Shown here in pieces: positions 25,756 to 35,632 of a DNA stretch of 38,083 nucleotides. The notes under the pieces were generated by a model. That model saw nothing but the letters and a program-made list of their open reading frames with translations. It searched no databases and was not told where the DNA came from. Source of the stretch: a bacterium. GTDB taxonomy: Bacteria > Thermosulfidibacterota > Thermosulfidibacteria > Thermosulfidibacterales > Thermosulfidibacteraceae. A program made the position numbers and the translations under genes. The DNA is taken from the NCBI GenBank assembly GCA_027033775.1, contig JALVKL010000100.1, positions 1 to 38,083 on the forward strand, given 5' to 3'. How positions within the stretch are numbered: the first letter of the stretch is position 1; each line of letters starts with the position of its first letter.

Positions 25756-26915
25756 AGGTGATGTTTAGCACAGAAAGGGGTATTGAACCCTTTCTGGCAC
25801 GGTCCATTTCAGGGGCTGGAAAAGTTTATCCAGCCCCTTTTTCTTTTAAAGGCAGGGTCTTAGTGGAAGATATCAGCGAATTGAGCTTACTCAGGTTAAT
25901 ATACAGAAATCCTTTATATCACAAAGCTTACATAGTAATGGGAAACATAAGCATTTCCAAAGAAAGGGAATGCCTTTACGATATTTATCAACGTGTGCTT
26001 GAAAGCCATATTTTTGATATCTTAGATTTTAGATTGCCCTTTGCAGTAAAAACCACCAGAAAGGGAAATCATCACTTTACATCCGAAGATGTATCTGCAT
26101 ACATCGGAGCTGCTATTATTGATGGTTGCAGGAAAAGGTTTGGTTTTAGAGCCCCTGTTGATTTAAAGAATCCTTCTATAATTCTAAGTGCTGATGTTAT
26201 TAATGACAGATTTATTTGGGGCGTTGAACTGATCGGTTATGAGAGTATGCATAAAAGAAGATGGCATGTTTTCTATCACAGGGCAGGCATAAAGACCACC
26301 CTTGCCAATGCTATGCTCATTCTTGGTGGATATAGTCCTTTTTCTGTTCTTCTGGATCCCATGTGTGGAAGTGGGACAATTCCCATAGAGGCGGCCCACA
26401 GGTGCATAAATCTTCCAGCTGCTTACTTTAGAAAAGAAGAATTCATATTTCTGAAAGCTGGGCTTTTTAAAGATCTCTGGTTTGATGTTGTGGAAGAAGA
26501 AAATAGACTCATCCAGTGGTCTAAAAACTGCTTCATATTTGCTTCTGACAGGTCTTCAAAAAGTGTTCAAGGAGCTTTGAGTAATGCAAAAAGGGCTTTG
26601 GTTTCAGATAAAATATCTTTTTTAAATTGTGATGTTAAAGATTTGGAAAATAGCCTCCTTTCAAAAATAGACATAATAGTCACCAATCCTCCCTATGGCA
26701 TAAGAATGGGTGGATTAAACAAAGCTAAAGAATCTCTAATAAGTCTATTTAATGCATTTGAGGAATCCTGTGCTAAGACTCTTGTTATTATTCATCCCAA
26801 TGTTCCTTTGGTTTTTGAGGTTTTGGCTAAATACAGCTTTGTTGTTGACAAAAAGATAGAGGCTTATAATGGTAATTTAAGGGTTGCTCTTTTGAGATTG
26901 ATCAAGCCCTTTTAG
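25752..26915 (+). CDS. THUMP-domain class I RNA methyltransferase (TrmN/Trm14- or RlmL-like)
   Basis: 'STERGIEPFLARSI', 'LLDPMCGSGTIPIEAAHRC', 'FASDRSSKSVQGALSNAKRA', 'IIVTNPPYGIRMGG'. TTG 25752 (overlapping the gdh stop) or ATG 25761 as start. Confidence 0.85.
   Translation: MKVMFSTERGIEPFLARSISGAGKVYPAPFSFKGRVLVEDISELSLLRLIYRNPLYHKAYIVMGNISISKERECLYDIYQRVLESHIFDILDFRLPFAVKTTRKGNHHFTSEDVSAYIGAAIIDGCRKRFGFRAPVDLKNPSIILSADVINDRFIWGVELIGYESMHKRRWHVFYHRAGIKTTLANAMLILGGYSPFSVLLDPMCGSGTIPIEAAHRCINLPAAYFRKEEFIFLKAGLFKDLWFDVVEEENRLIQWSKNCFIFASDRSSKSVQGALSNAKRALVSDKISFLNCDVKDLENSLLSKIDIIVTNPPYGIRMGGLNKAKESLISLFNAFEESCAKTLVIIHPNVPLVFEVLAKYSFVVDKKIEAYNGNLRVALLRLIKPF
25771..25796 (+). repeat. Perfect 9-bp inverted repeat / hairpin at the start of the methyltransferase gene
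   Basis: CAGAAAGGG-GTATTGAA-CCCTTTCTG. Confidence 0.8.
25811..25847 (+). terminator. Intrinsic terminator structure located inside the methyltransferase coding sequence
   Basis: Perfect 10-bp GC-rich stem AGGGGCTGGA-AAAGTTTA-TCCAGCCCCT followed directly by a TTTTCTTTT tract. Confidence 0.75.
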
Positions 26916-26927
26916 GGAGGAAGTGAT

Positions 26928-27677
26928 ATGGCGGGTCATTCCAAGTGGGCTAATATAAAGCACAAAAAGATGAGGGAGGACGCAAAAAAGGGAAGAATTT
27001 TCACCAAGGTGGCCAGAGAAATAATAGTGGCTGCAAGATTGGGCGGGGGCGATCCCGATAGCAATCCCCGTTTAAGAAGAGCCATTCAGTTGGCAAAATC
27101 GGTTAATATGCCCAAGGAAAATATAGAAAGGGCTATTAAAAGGGGGACAGGGGAGTTGCCAGGAGTCTCTTATGAGGAGGTGGTTTACGAAGGGTATGGT
27201 CCTGGAGGAGTGGCTATAATGGTTGAGGCTATTACCGATAATAGAAATAGAACGGTTTCTGAAATTAGATCCATATTTTCTAAACATGGGGGAAGTCTCG
27301 GAGAGTCTGGTTGTGTCTCTTGGCTATTTGAAAGAAAAGGGGTTATAAGGGTTTTGGAAAACGCCATTTCTGAAGATGAGCTTATGGAAGTGGCTATAGA
27401 AGCTGGAGCAGAAGATGTTAAGGTTGAGGATGGATTGTATCAGGTTATTACCTCTTTTGAGGATTATGATACTGTTAAAAAAGCTATAGAGGAAAGGGGC
27501 ATTCCCATAGAGTCTGCCGAAATTACATACATACCTCAAAGCACAGTGAAAGTAGAGGGGGAGAAAGCTGAGAAGCTGTTGAAACTCCTTGAAGCACTGG
27601 AAAACCATGACGATGTTCAGCATACCTATTCCAACTTTGATATTCCCGATGAGGTCTTTGCTGGATTCTCTCAATGA
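26928..27677 (+). CDS. yebC: YebC/PmpR (TACO1) family protein
   Basis: '[75 protein letters not shown]'. Confidence 0.98.
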   Translation: MAGHSKWANIKHKKMREDAKKGRIFTKVAREIIVAARLGGGDPDSNPRLRRAIQLAKSVNMPKENIERAIKRGTGELPGVSYEEVVYEGYGPGGVAIMVEAITDNRNRTVSEIRSIFSKHGGSLGESGCVSWLFERKGVIRVLENAISEDELMEVAIEAGAEDVKVEDGLYQVITSFEDYDTVKKAIEERGIPIESAEITYIPQSTVKVEGEKAEKLLKLLEALENHDDVQHTYSNFDIPDEVFAGFSQ

Positions 27678-28123
27678 GAATTTTGGGGATTGATCCAGGT
27701 TCTGTTATAATAGGCTATGCTATTTTTAATAACGGTTCACTTTTGGAGTTTGGCAAGTTAAAGCTTAAAGGCCATCAGTGGGAAAGAGCCTTTAAAGCTT
27801 ACGACTTTGTATTTAATGTTGTTGAGCGTTTTGGAATTGATGAAGTGGCAATGGAAAAGATATTCTATGGCAAAAATGTCTCTTCCCTTATTAAACTTGC
27901 CGAAGCAAGAGGAGCTATATTAGCTGCTTTAGGTGCTTGTGGGATAGGAGTCTTTGAGTATCATCCCTCAGAGATAAAGAAGGCTTTAACAGGAAATGGC
28001 TCTGCTTCTAAAGAGCAGATTATATGGATGGTTAAAAATCTTTTTTCATTAACTCAGGTGAGTGAAGATGAAGCTGATGCCATAGCGGTGGCTTATTGTC
28101 ATGTGAGTATGAGGGGATGTTAG
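27674..28123 (+). CDS. ruvC: Crossover junction endodeoxyribonuclease RuvC
   Basis: '[18 protein letters not shown]', '[28 protein letters not shown]', '[21 protein letters not shown]', '[13 protein letters not shown]'. Confidence 0.96.
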   Translation: MRILGIDPGSVIIGYAIFNNGSLLEFGKLKLKGHQWERAFKAYDFVFNVVERFGIDEVAMEKIFYGKNVSSLIKLAEARGAILAALGACGIGVFEYHPSEIKKALTGNGSASKEQIIWMVKNLFSLTQVSEDEADAIAVAYCHVSMRGC

Positions 28124-28683
28124 CATTTTTAGAGGGTATAGTTGTGGATAAGTCTCCTTCTGAGGTGTTGGTGAATGTTTCAGGTATGGGATTTTCTGTT
28201 CAGATACCCTTTGACACATTCAGATTTATTCCTGAGGCGGGAAAGAAGGTATTTTTATGGGTGTACACCTACATTGGGGAAAAGGAGATTAAGCTTTTTG
28301 GGTTTAAGGATAGAGAACAGCTTGATCTGTTTAAGACCATTATCTCCATACCTAAGGTTGGTCCTAATGTAGCCCTTTCTATTATTTCCCATTTGAGTCA
28401 TGAAAGGTTCTTTGAAATAGTGGACTCAGGTGATATCTCTGCTTTAAAGGCTATTCCAAAGGTGGGGGAGAAGACTGCAAAAAGAATAATATCCGAATTG
28501 AAAGGTGTTATCCCTTCTAAGACTTTCTCGTCTAAAGAAGGAGATGTTCTTTCGGCTTTAAAATCTTTAGGCTATACTGATGAGGAAGCTGTAAAGGCTT
28601 TGAGGATGGTGGAGAATAAGGAGTCCCTTTCGGAGGACGAGCTTTTGAAGGAGTGTTTAAAGATATTGGGAGATATGAAATGA
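28117..28683 (+). CDS. ruvA: Holliday junction branch migration protein RuvA
   Basis: '[31 protein letters not shown]', '[20 protein letters not shown]', '[17 protein letters not shown]'. ATG 28117 overlaps the ruvC stop. Confidence 0.96.
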   Translation: MLAFLEGIVVDKSPSEVLVNVSGMGFSVQIPFDTFRFIPEAGKKVFLWVYTYIGEKEIKLFGFKDREQLDLFKTIISIPKVGPNVALSIISHLSHERFFEIVDSGDISALKAIPKVGEKTAKRIISELKGVIPSKTFSSKEGDVLSALKSLGYTDEEAVKALRMVENKESLSEDELLKECLKILGDMK

Positions 28684-29678
28684 GTTATGAAGAGTTGCCC
28701 TTTGAATTGGATATAAGACCTAAAAGTCTTGATGAGTATATAGGTCAGGATCGCATCAAGGATAATTTAAGGGTTTTCATAGAGGCGGCCAGAAAAAGGG
28801 GAGAGCCTCTTGATCATGTTCTTCTGTGTGGTCCTCCTGGTCTTGGTAAAACCACCCTTGCCATAGTTATAGCAAAGGAGATAGGAGCTGATATTAAGAT
28901 AACATCAGGGCCTGTAATAGAAAGATCTGGGGATTTGGCAGCTATTTTAACCGGATTGAACCATGGAGATATACTCTTTATAGACGAGATTCACAGACTC
29001 CACCCTCAGGTGGAAGAGATTCTATATCCTGCTATGGAGGATTACAAAATCGATGTTGTGGTTGGTCAGGGACCCGGTGCTAAAACCTTAAGGGTAAAGC
29101 TGGCGAAGTTCACCCTCATAGGAGCAACCACCCGCATGGGACTTTTGACTTCTCCTTTGAGAAACAGATTTGGGGTTATTTTGAGATTGGATTACTACAG
29201 CATTGATGATCTTACTAAGATAGTTAAAAGAAGCGCTCATATTTTGGGTATAGAGGTGGATGAGGGAGGGGCTTTAGAGATAGCAAAGAGATCTCGTGGA
29301 ACACCGAGAATAGCAAACAGGCTTTTAAAGAGAGTAAGGGACTATGCTCAAATAAAAGGTGAAGGAGTTATAACAGCGGAAATAGCTTCAGTTGCTCTTG
29401 CCATGATGGATATAGACCATGAAGGGTTTGATGTCATAGACAGAAAATTTCTTTTTACTATTGTGGAGAAGTTTGACGGTGGTCCAGTGGGTATAGAGAC
29501 CATTGCCGCCTCTATAGGAGAGGAGAAGAGGACCCTTGAGGAGGTTTATGAGCCGTATCTCATAAAAGAAGGGTTTATAAAAAAGACTCCAAGGGGCAGG
29601 GTGGCAACATCTAAAGCTTACAGATATGTTGGGAAAATAAGGAAAATAAAGAATATGCCCCTTCCTCTGGAGGAGTAA
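28680..29678 (+). CDS. ruvB: Holliday junction helicase RuvB
   Basis: '[25 protein letters not shown]', '[20 protein letters not shown]', '[38 protein letters not shown]'. ATG 28680 overlaps the ruvA stop. Confidence 0.98.
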   Translation: MSYEELPFELDIRPKSLDEYIGQDRIKDNLRVFIEAARKRGEPLDHVLLCGPPGLGKTTLAIVIAKEIGADIKITSGPVIERSGDLAAILTGLNHGDILFIDEIHRLHPQVEEILYPAMEDYKIDVVVGQGPGAKTLRVKLAKFTLIGATTRMGLLTSPLRNRFGVILRLDYYSIDDLTKIVKRSAHILGIEVDEGGALEIAKRSRGTPRIANRLLKRVRDYAQIKGEGVITAEIASVALAMMDIDHEGFDVIDRKFLFTIVEKFDGGPVGIETIAASIGEEKRTLEEVYEPYLIKEGFIKKTPRGRVATSKAYRYVGKIRKIKNMPLPLEE

Positions 29679-29681
29679 GCA

Positions 29682-30224
29682 TTGAGAATCCTTATCCATG
29701 CTTGCTGTGCCAATTGTCTTTTATACCCTTTAAAATCCCTTGAGTCTAAATTTTCTGAAATTTATGTGTATTGGTACAATCCCAACATACATCCATATCA
29801 GGAGTATCTGAAGCGCCTCGATGCTCTAAAAAGGCTCGAAAGGGAAAAGGAACTAAAAGTTATATACAATGACGAATATGATGTTGTTAAGTTTTTGAGG
29901 GACGTTGCTTTTAGAGAAGCTAAAAGGTGTGAGATATGCTATTATACGAGATTGTCAAGATGTGCTTCTGTAGCAAAAAGGGGTAACTTTGACTTCTTTA
30001 CATCCACTTTGCTTTATAGCAAGCATCAGAAACATAAACTCATATTAAGCATAGCCGAAGAGATTTCTAAAGAAAAAGGGGTTGAATTTTACTACGAGGA
30101 TTTCAGAAAGGGCTGGAGGGATGGAATTGAGGAGTCCCTCCAGCTTGGCCTCTACAGACAAAATTACTGTGGATGCATATATTCTGAACAGGAAAGATTT
30201 TTAGGTTCCCTTAAGTTCAGTTAA
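29682..30224 (+). CDS. queH: Epoxyqueuosine reductase QueH (DUF208)
   Basis: '[18 protein letters not shown]', '[16 protein letters not shown]', '[14 protein letters not shown]', '[11 protein letters not shown]', '[14 protein letters not shown]'. Confidence 0.93.
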   Translation: MRILIHACCANCLLYPLKSLESKFSEIYVYWYNPNIHPYQEYLKRLDALKRLEREKELKVIYNDEYDVVKFLRDVAFREAKRCEICYYTRLSRCASVAKRGNFDFFTSTLLYSKHQKHKLILSIAEEISKEKGVEFYYEDFRKGWRDGIEESLQLGLYRQNYCGCIYSEQERFLGSLKFS

Positions 30225-30827
30225 AGCCAATTTTATCTTCTTCAAAAGATCTGCCGGATTCTTTATTGGATATTCCAGTCGTTCAGCAAGCTCTTTCCCA
30301 TTTATCCCTTCGATTTTCAGTGTGGAAAGCCTCTCCGTTACCTCTTCTTTGTTAAGGGGGAATTTAAGCCCTTTTATCTTTTTAAGTACCTCAACTGGCC
30401 AGGTTATATCCAAGGCTTCCCCAGCTGGTGTCAGAATACTTACTATAAGATCCAGGTTGTCCCTTCCCTCCAGTATCTCTTTATAAGCAAGTTTTGCCAG
30501 TCCACCTGCGGTATGGGCTTTGGGCGTTTTTTCCTTTAATTCTCCTTCAAGTTTTTTAAGGACAAGCTCTTCATCTGCCCTTAATATATTTCTTACCGTT
30601 TGCCTTGTCAGTCCTAAGAATGAAGCAATCTCGTCTTCTGTTTTCATGAGCTCCCTTGCAAGAACTATGGCATAAGATGCCTGTATAAGAGATGGTATCC
30701 ATGTAAGATTTCTGTACTCTATGAGTTTTCTTGGCCCTCCAAGTATCTCTAAAGCTTTGAGGAACACCCTTATGGCTAAGGAGTCCACGTCTATCTCTTT
30801 TATCTCATCTGTCCCAAGTATTACCAT
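30201..30827 (-). CDS. HTH-containing putative regulatory protein; possibly the archaeal-type 'near-KaiC' regulatory domain family
   Basis: '[32 protein letters not shown]...[16 protein letters not shown]' is a sigma-like/XRE-like HTH followed by an uncharacterised C-terminal region. Family assignment tentative. Confidence 0.55.
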   Translation of the reverse strand: MVILGTDEIKEIDVDSLAIRVFLKALEILGGPRKLIEYRNLTWIPSLIQASYAIVLARELMKTEDEIASFLGLTRQTVRNILRADEELVLKKLEGELKEKTPKAHTAGGLAKLAYKEILEGRDNLDLIVSILTPAGEALDITWPVEVLKKIKGLKFPLNKEEVTERLSTLKIEGINGKELAERLEYPIKNPADLLKKIKLALTELKGT

Positions 30828-30868
30828 TTCTCACCTCCCGTTTTATTTTTCATGTTTAAAAATATGTC

Positions 30869-31684
30869 TTATTTTCTAATTCTCAATGAGACTGTTACCC
30901 AATCATTCAAAGAAATAGTTTTAATCAAATCAAATCCTAAATTCATGTAGATATCCTTTATTGTGTTTTGGTCTTCTTCTAAAAATCCTGAAAGGATTAA
31001 ACTATCATCTGCCAGCTCCTTTAATACTGCAGCATTTTCAATAAGGGTAAAAAAATCTATATTTGCTAAAATCAAATCAAACTTTCCTTTTATTGATTCT
31101 GGCTTTCCTAAAATTAGCTTCACATTTTTTACGTCATTAAGTTTTAGGTTCTCCTTTGCGTTGGAGATGGCAAGCTCGTCCTTATCTATGGCTATCACAC
31201 TTTTTGCCTTCAGTTTAGAACATACTATAGCCAGTATTCCAGAGCCAGTTCCTATATCCAATACCCTTTGATAGGTTTTCTGTTTAAAGAGCTCCCATAT
31301 CATAAGAATCATACCCTGTGTAGTTTCATGTTCACCTGTTCCAAAGCCCGATGCCGGATATATTATTATGTCTGTTTTTGTGCTGCAGGGAGTAACCCAA
31401 GGAGGTCTTATAAAAAACGGTCCTACCTCAACCCCTTTAAATGTCTCTTTAAATTTTTCTTCCCATCTGGGAGCTTTCTCTATGGAAAATGCTCTATTGA
31501 GTATTTTCTTGAGCTTTTCCGGATTAGGCTTTCTTTTGAAGTATATTATCAGTTCCTTTTCAGTTTCTTTTTCTTGATAAGCCCATCCTATGTGAGAATT
31601 GATTATAGATATTATAGGTTCTATCTCTTCTTCACTTGCCTTAACCCTCAACTGCCAGCATTCGTCAGTCTCTCTGCCAGTCAT
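30869..31684 (-). CDS. prmA: Ribosomal protein L11 methyltransferase
   Basis: 'PASGFGTGEHETTQGMILMIWE', 'RVLDIGTGSGILAIVCSKLKAKSVIAIDKDELAISNAKENLKLN', 'FDLILANIDFFTLIENAAVL'. Confidence 0.93.
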   Translation of the reverse strand: MTGRETDECWQLRVKASEEEIEPIISIINSHIGWAYQEKETEKELIIYFKRKPNPEKLKKILNRAFSIEKAPRWEEKFKETFKGVEVGPFFIRPPWVTPCSTKTDIIIYPASGFGTGEHETTQGMILMIWELFKQKTYQRVLDIGTGSGILAIVCSKLKAKSVIAIDKDELAISNAKENLKLNDVKNVKLILGKPESIKGKFDLILANIDFFTLIENAAVLKELADDSLILSGFLEEDQNTIKDIYMNLGFDLIKTISLNDWVTVSLRIRK

Positions 31685-33032
31685 CTTCCACTCTTATGAT
31701 GTCATCCTCTTCCACATATTCTCCTGTCTGTATCTCTATAATCTCCAGTGGTATTTTTCCCACATTTTCAATTCTGTGAAGGGTGGACTTGGGCACATAG
31801 GTGCTTTCATTCTCATGAAGATAAAAGGTCTTATCTCCTATGGTAACCTTTGCCGTTCCTTTAACCACTATCCAATGTTCGGCTCTGTGATGGTGTAATT
31901 GCAAGCTCAATCTTTTCTGGGGTTTTATTTTTACCCTTTTCACCTTAAATCTCTCTCCTGTAAGCAATACTTCATAGCTTCCCCATGGACGAAAGGATAC
32001 TGTGTGTTCCACAGCCTCTTTTTTACCTAAACTCTTAAGGTCTTTCACAATCTCTTTTATCTTTTGCGTTTCTCCCCTTTTTGCTACCAGAACTACATCT
32101 GGTGTATCTACCACTATGGTATTTTCAATTCCCAGTGTTACAATTATTCTTTCGTTTCCCAATATCATTGAGTCCTTGGAGTAGTAACTCGCCACATTCC
32201 CTAATATAACATTTGAGTCTTTTTCTTTAGGATATAGCTCATATAAAGAATCCCATGATCCTATATCACTCCATTGAAAACTTGCAGGAAGCAGGGCCAA
32301 TTTTTTACTTCTTTCGGATAAAGCATGGTCTATGGATATAGAGGGAAGATTTTTAAAATGTTCTTTAAGCTTTTCTCGGCTATATTCTATAAAGGGGAAA
32401 AGCTCTTCCGATACATTTTTTAGTTCTTCAAGTATCAAAGAGGCCTTAGCTATGTATATTCCAGAGTTCCACAGGTATTCTCCACTTCTTAAAAATTCTT
32501 CCGCTTCTTTAAAGGATGGTTTTTCCTTAAATTCTTCAGCTAAAAAGCCATCCGTTAGTGGTTTTCCTTTCTTAATATAACCGTATCCTGTCTCGGGTTT
32601 AGTGGGATTTATCCCCAAAAGGACTATAAATCCATTTTCTGCCAGCCTAACAGCTCTTTTTATATCGTTGACAAAGGAAGAAATAGGTTTGATTTCATGA
32701 TCGGAGGGCAGAAAAACCATCACGTCATTAAGGCTCTTTTTATCCTCTTCTGTAATCCATTTTATAGAGTAAAGCATTGCAGGAGCTGTATTTTTCATAT
32801 CAGGTTCCGTAATGATATTTACGTTGTTGCCTAAGATGTCCTTTACTAAAAAAACGTATCTTTCATTGGTGGAAATGAATATATCATCCTTTTTGGCAAG
32901 CTTTTGTGCTCTTTTGTAAGTCTTTTCTAAAAAACTTTCTTTTCCTATCTTTATAAATTGTTTGGGGAAACTTTCTCTGGATAGAGGGAATAATCTTGCC
33001 CCCTCTCCACCGCAAAGTATAACAACCTTCAT
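31665..33032 (-). CDS. manC: Bifunctional mannose-1-phosphate guanylyltransferase / mannose-6-phosphate isomerase
   Basis: 'VVILCGGEGARLFPLSRESFPKQFIKI', 'FLPSDHEI', 'SFQWSDIGSWDSLYEL', C-terminal cupin 'RPWGSYEVLLTGERFKVKRVKIKPQKRLSLQLHHHRAEHWIVVKGTAKVTIG'. Confidence 0.94.
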   Translation of the reverse strand: MKVVILCGGEGARLFPLSRESFPKQFIKIGKESFLEKTYKRAQKLAKKDDIFISTNERYVFLVKDILGNNVNIITEPDMKNTAPAMLYSIKWITEEDKKSLNDVMVFLPSDHEIKPISSFVNDIKRAVRLAENGFIVLLGINPTKPETGYGYIKKGKPLTDGFLAEEFKEKPSFKEAEEFLRSGEYLWNSGIYIAKASLILEELKNVSEELFPFIEYSREKLKEHFKNLPSISIDHALSERSKKLALLPASFQWSDIGSWDSLYELYPKEKDSNVILGNVASYYSKDSMILGNERIIVTLGIENTIVVDTPDVVLVAKRGETQKIKEIVKDLKSLGKKEAVEHTVSFRPWGSYEVLLTGERFKVKRVKIKPQKRLSLQLHHHRAEHWIVVKGTAKVTIGDKTFYLHENESTYVPKSTLHRIENVGKIPLEIIEIQTGEYVEEDDIIRVEDDWQRD

Positions 33033-33047
33033 CCAAACACTCCTTTG

Positions 33048-33075
33048 TTGTTAGAAGATTGCTTTTATGTATAAT
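33048..33075 (+). promoter_or_regulatory. Predicted sigma70-type promoter for the amidohydrolase gene
   Basis: TTGTTA (33048-33053), 16-bp spacer, TATAAT (33070-33075). Confidence 0.5.
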
Positions 33076-33095
33076 AAACCATAGGGGGTGGCAAT

Positions 33096-33923
33096 GTGAA
33101 TATAAAGGCCATAGATTTTCATGTTCACTTTGGAAAGCCTCACCAGTGGAAACCTTGGGTTACACAGTGGTGGAAGCGGATGAATCCAGAAGATTATCCT
33201 TTAATTGAGAATTTAACAAGGGAGTCTTTCCTTTCACATTTAGATAAAGAAGGTGTAGAGTATGCTGTGATACTACCAGAAAGGGCTCCCCACATCACCT
33301 GTGATGTTACTACAGAGGAAGTTCTGGAGTTTTGCAGGGGAACAAAAAGGCTTGTTCCTTTTTCTAATATAAACATTAACATAAGCTCTTGTCCTTATAG
33401 AGAGCTGGAAGAGCATATTGACAGAGGAGTTAAAGGGTTGAAGGTTCACCCTGTCCATGAGCGGTTTTCACCCTTAGATAAAAGGTGCTATCCTCTTTAT
33501 TACATTTGCGAAAAACGTGGAATTCCTGTTATGTTCCATACAGGATCTTCCATATTTCCAGGTGCTTCCAACAGGTTTGGTGATCCTAAGCTTATAGACG
33601 AGATAGCTTCTGATTTTCCAGATCTTACAATTGTTATGTCACACGGCGGAAGGGGTTTTTGGTATAAAGATGCCCAATTTGTGGTTAGGATAAGAAAAAA
33701 TGTTTATATAGACGTTTCTGGGCTTCCTCCTCATAAACTGCTCGACTATTTTCCAGAGCTTGAGAGATTAAAGGATAAATTTGTGTTTGGAACTGATTGG
33801 CCTGGGGCATCTATGAGAAAAAGCATAGAAGCTATTATGTCCCTTTCCATCTCTTCTTCTGCCAAGGAAGCTATACTTAGAAAAAACGCCGAAAAAATAT
33901 TAAAACTTGATAATATTAGTTGA
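33096..33923 (+). CDS. Amidohydrolase-family TIM-barrel hydrolase/decarboxylase-like protein
   Basis: 'IDFHVHFGKP', 'GVKGLKVHPVHERFSPLDKRCYPLYYICEKRGIPVMFHTGSS', 'LTIVMSHGG', 'FVFGTDWPG', 'AILRKNAEKIL'. GTG start. Confidence 0.85.
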   Translation: MNIKAIDFHVHFGKPHQWKPWVTQWWKRMNPEDYPLIENLTRESFLSHLDKEGVEYAVILPERAPHITCDVTTEEVLEFCRGTKRLVPFSNININISSCPYRELEEHIDRGVKGLKVHPVHERFSPLDKRCYPLYYICEKRGIPVMFHTGSSIFPGASNRFGDPKLIDEIASDFPDLTIVMSHGGRGFWYKDAQFVVRIRKNVYIDVSGLPPHKLLDYFPELERLKDKFVFGTDWPGASMRKSIEAIMSLSISSSAKEAILRKNAEKILKLDNIS

Positions 33924-33967
33924 TTTTTTCCTTCCAATTGCTATGTTAATTTAAGTAAATCTCATCA

Positions 33968-35632
33968 TTGGTGCAAAGCGGCGTGAAGTCAGGTAATTGT
34001 TCAGAGGATGGTGGTGTCTTATACGATAAATTGAAAAAGATTTTCAGAAGATTTTCCCTTCCCATATTGGCCAGTTGTGGGGGATACATTGTTTGGGTTA
34101 ACGAACTGTTTGAAAAAATTTCGGGTTATTCTTTAGATGAATTAAAGGGCAAACCCTTATCCTTTTTAACGGCAGAAGATCTGAGCCGTGGTATGAATTT
34201 AGCTATTTTAAAGAGAAAGGGTGGGGAAAGGGAAAAGGTTTTGTGGTTTACCGAGTCTGAAGGAGAGCTTGAATTTCATCTGCTAAACAGGATGGAGTTT
34301 TTGAAGGAAATATTTGATGCGGAAAGAAGGCTTGATCCTGTAACAGGTGTTCTTGACAGAGTTTCTTTTATGAAAGAGGTGAACTCTCTCATCTCACAAA
34401 GCAAAGACGCATTCTTTAAATTGGCCATTTTGGTTGTGGATGTTGTCAGATTTTCTGACATTACTTCTTTATATGGGATTGCTGTAGCAGATGAGCTTTT
34501 GTTTCAGATAGCCCAAAGGATACAGGCAGTTTTGAGGAAGGTGGATATTATTGGTAGGGTTGGGGTTGATGATTTTGGGATTGTGATTGCTCCTTTAAGG
34601 AGCAAAGAGGATGTTTTGAGGGTTGTTGATAGATTGTTTGCTGCCTTTGAAGCTCCCTTTCATGTAAATAACCAAGAGGTGAGGCTCAATATTAATATAG
34701 CCGTTGTCATTTATCCCGAGGATGGCGTGAATGCTCATCAGTTGATAGACAGAATTCATATTGTCTTACATAACTTGAAGGTTCGGGAAAACAAAAATAC
34801 ATTCTCCTTCTTTCAGCCGGAGTATGTTTATGAAACGGACATTGCTTTGAAGATAAGGGAATTGGTGCCCAAGGGCATAAAAAATAGGGAGTTTGTTTTG
34901 TATTATCAGCCTATAGTAAATATGAAGAACAAATCCATAATAGCCTGTGAGGCACTGCTAAGATGGGATTCTCCAGAGCTTTGCTTCATGTCTCCCATGG
35001 AGTTCTTGCCGGTGTTGGAAAAGTTGGATTTGATTTATGATCTTTCACTATACGTGATAGAGGATGTGTGTCTTACAATTAAAAGATGGGATAAAAAGAG
35101 GGTTAATCTTGATTTTGTCTCTTTTAATGTGTCTCCTGGGTTGTTTAGAAATGAGGAGTTTGTTACTGAAATGATAGATAAAATGAAAACCAGTTCAGCT
35201 GATACTTCTAAATTGTGTGTTGAGATAACGGAATCTGCGGTATTTGAATTTGAGGAGAAGGCTCTGAGTATCCTTGATTCAGTAAAGGATTTGGGATGTA
35301 AGATAGCTTTGGATGATTTTGGGACAGGATATTCCACCTTAAAACATGTGGTGTTTATGCCTGTGGATTGGATAAAGGTTGATAGATTCTTTGTGGCTGG
35401 ATTGCCAGATAATGAAAAGGATATAGCGGTTGTTAAAACTGTTAAAGCCTTGGCGGATAGTGTAGGAGCAAAGGTTCTGGCTGAAGGTGTAGAAAATAAA
35501 AAGCAGGAATCTTATCTGCTTTCTGTAGGATATGCGTATGCTCAGGGGTTTTTATACGCTAAGCCTTTATCGGAGGATAATTTTTTAAAATTTTTATTAA
35601 ATGGAGAGTTGCATGGGAACAGTAAAACTTGA
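33968..35632 (+). CDS. PAS - degenerate GGDEF - EAL domain protein (cyclic-di-GMP signalling)
   Basis: PAS-like 'GGYIVWVNELFEKISGYSLDELKGKPLSFL'; GGDEF-like 'RLDPVTGVLDRVSF...GRVGVDDFGIVIA'; EAL 'YYQPIVNMKNKSIIACEALLRW', 'EITES', 'IALDDFGTGYSTLKH', 'IKVDRFFV', 'AEGVE'. Start codon uncertain. Confidence 0.93.
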   Translation: MVQSGVKSGNCSEDGGVLYDKLKKIFRRFSLPILASCGGYIVWVNELFEKISGYSLDELKGKPLSFLTAEDLSRGMNLAILKRKGGEREKVLWFTESEGELEFHLLNRMEFLKEIFDAERRLDPVTGVLDRVSFMKEVNSLISQSKDAFFKLAILVVDVVRFSDITSLYGIAVADELLFQIAQRIQAVLRKVDIIGRVGVDDFGIVIAPLRSKEDVLRVVDRLFAAFEAPFHVNNQEVRLNINIAVVIYPEDGVNAHQLIDRIHIVLHNLKVRENKNTFSFFQPEYVYETDIALKIRELVPKGIKNREFVLYYQPIVNMKNKSIIACEALLRWDSPELCFMSPMEFLPVLEKLDLIYDLSLYVIEDVCLTIKRWDKKRVNLDFVSFNVSPGLFRNEEFVTEMIDKMKTSSADTSKLCVEITESAVFEFEEKALSILDSVKDLGCKIALDDFGTGYSTLKHVVFMPVDWIKVDRFFVAGLPDNEKDIAVVKTVKALADSVGAKVLAEGVENKKQESYLLSVGYAYAQGFLYAKPLSEDNFLKFLLNGELHGNSKT

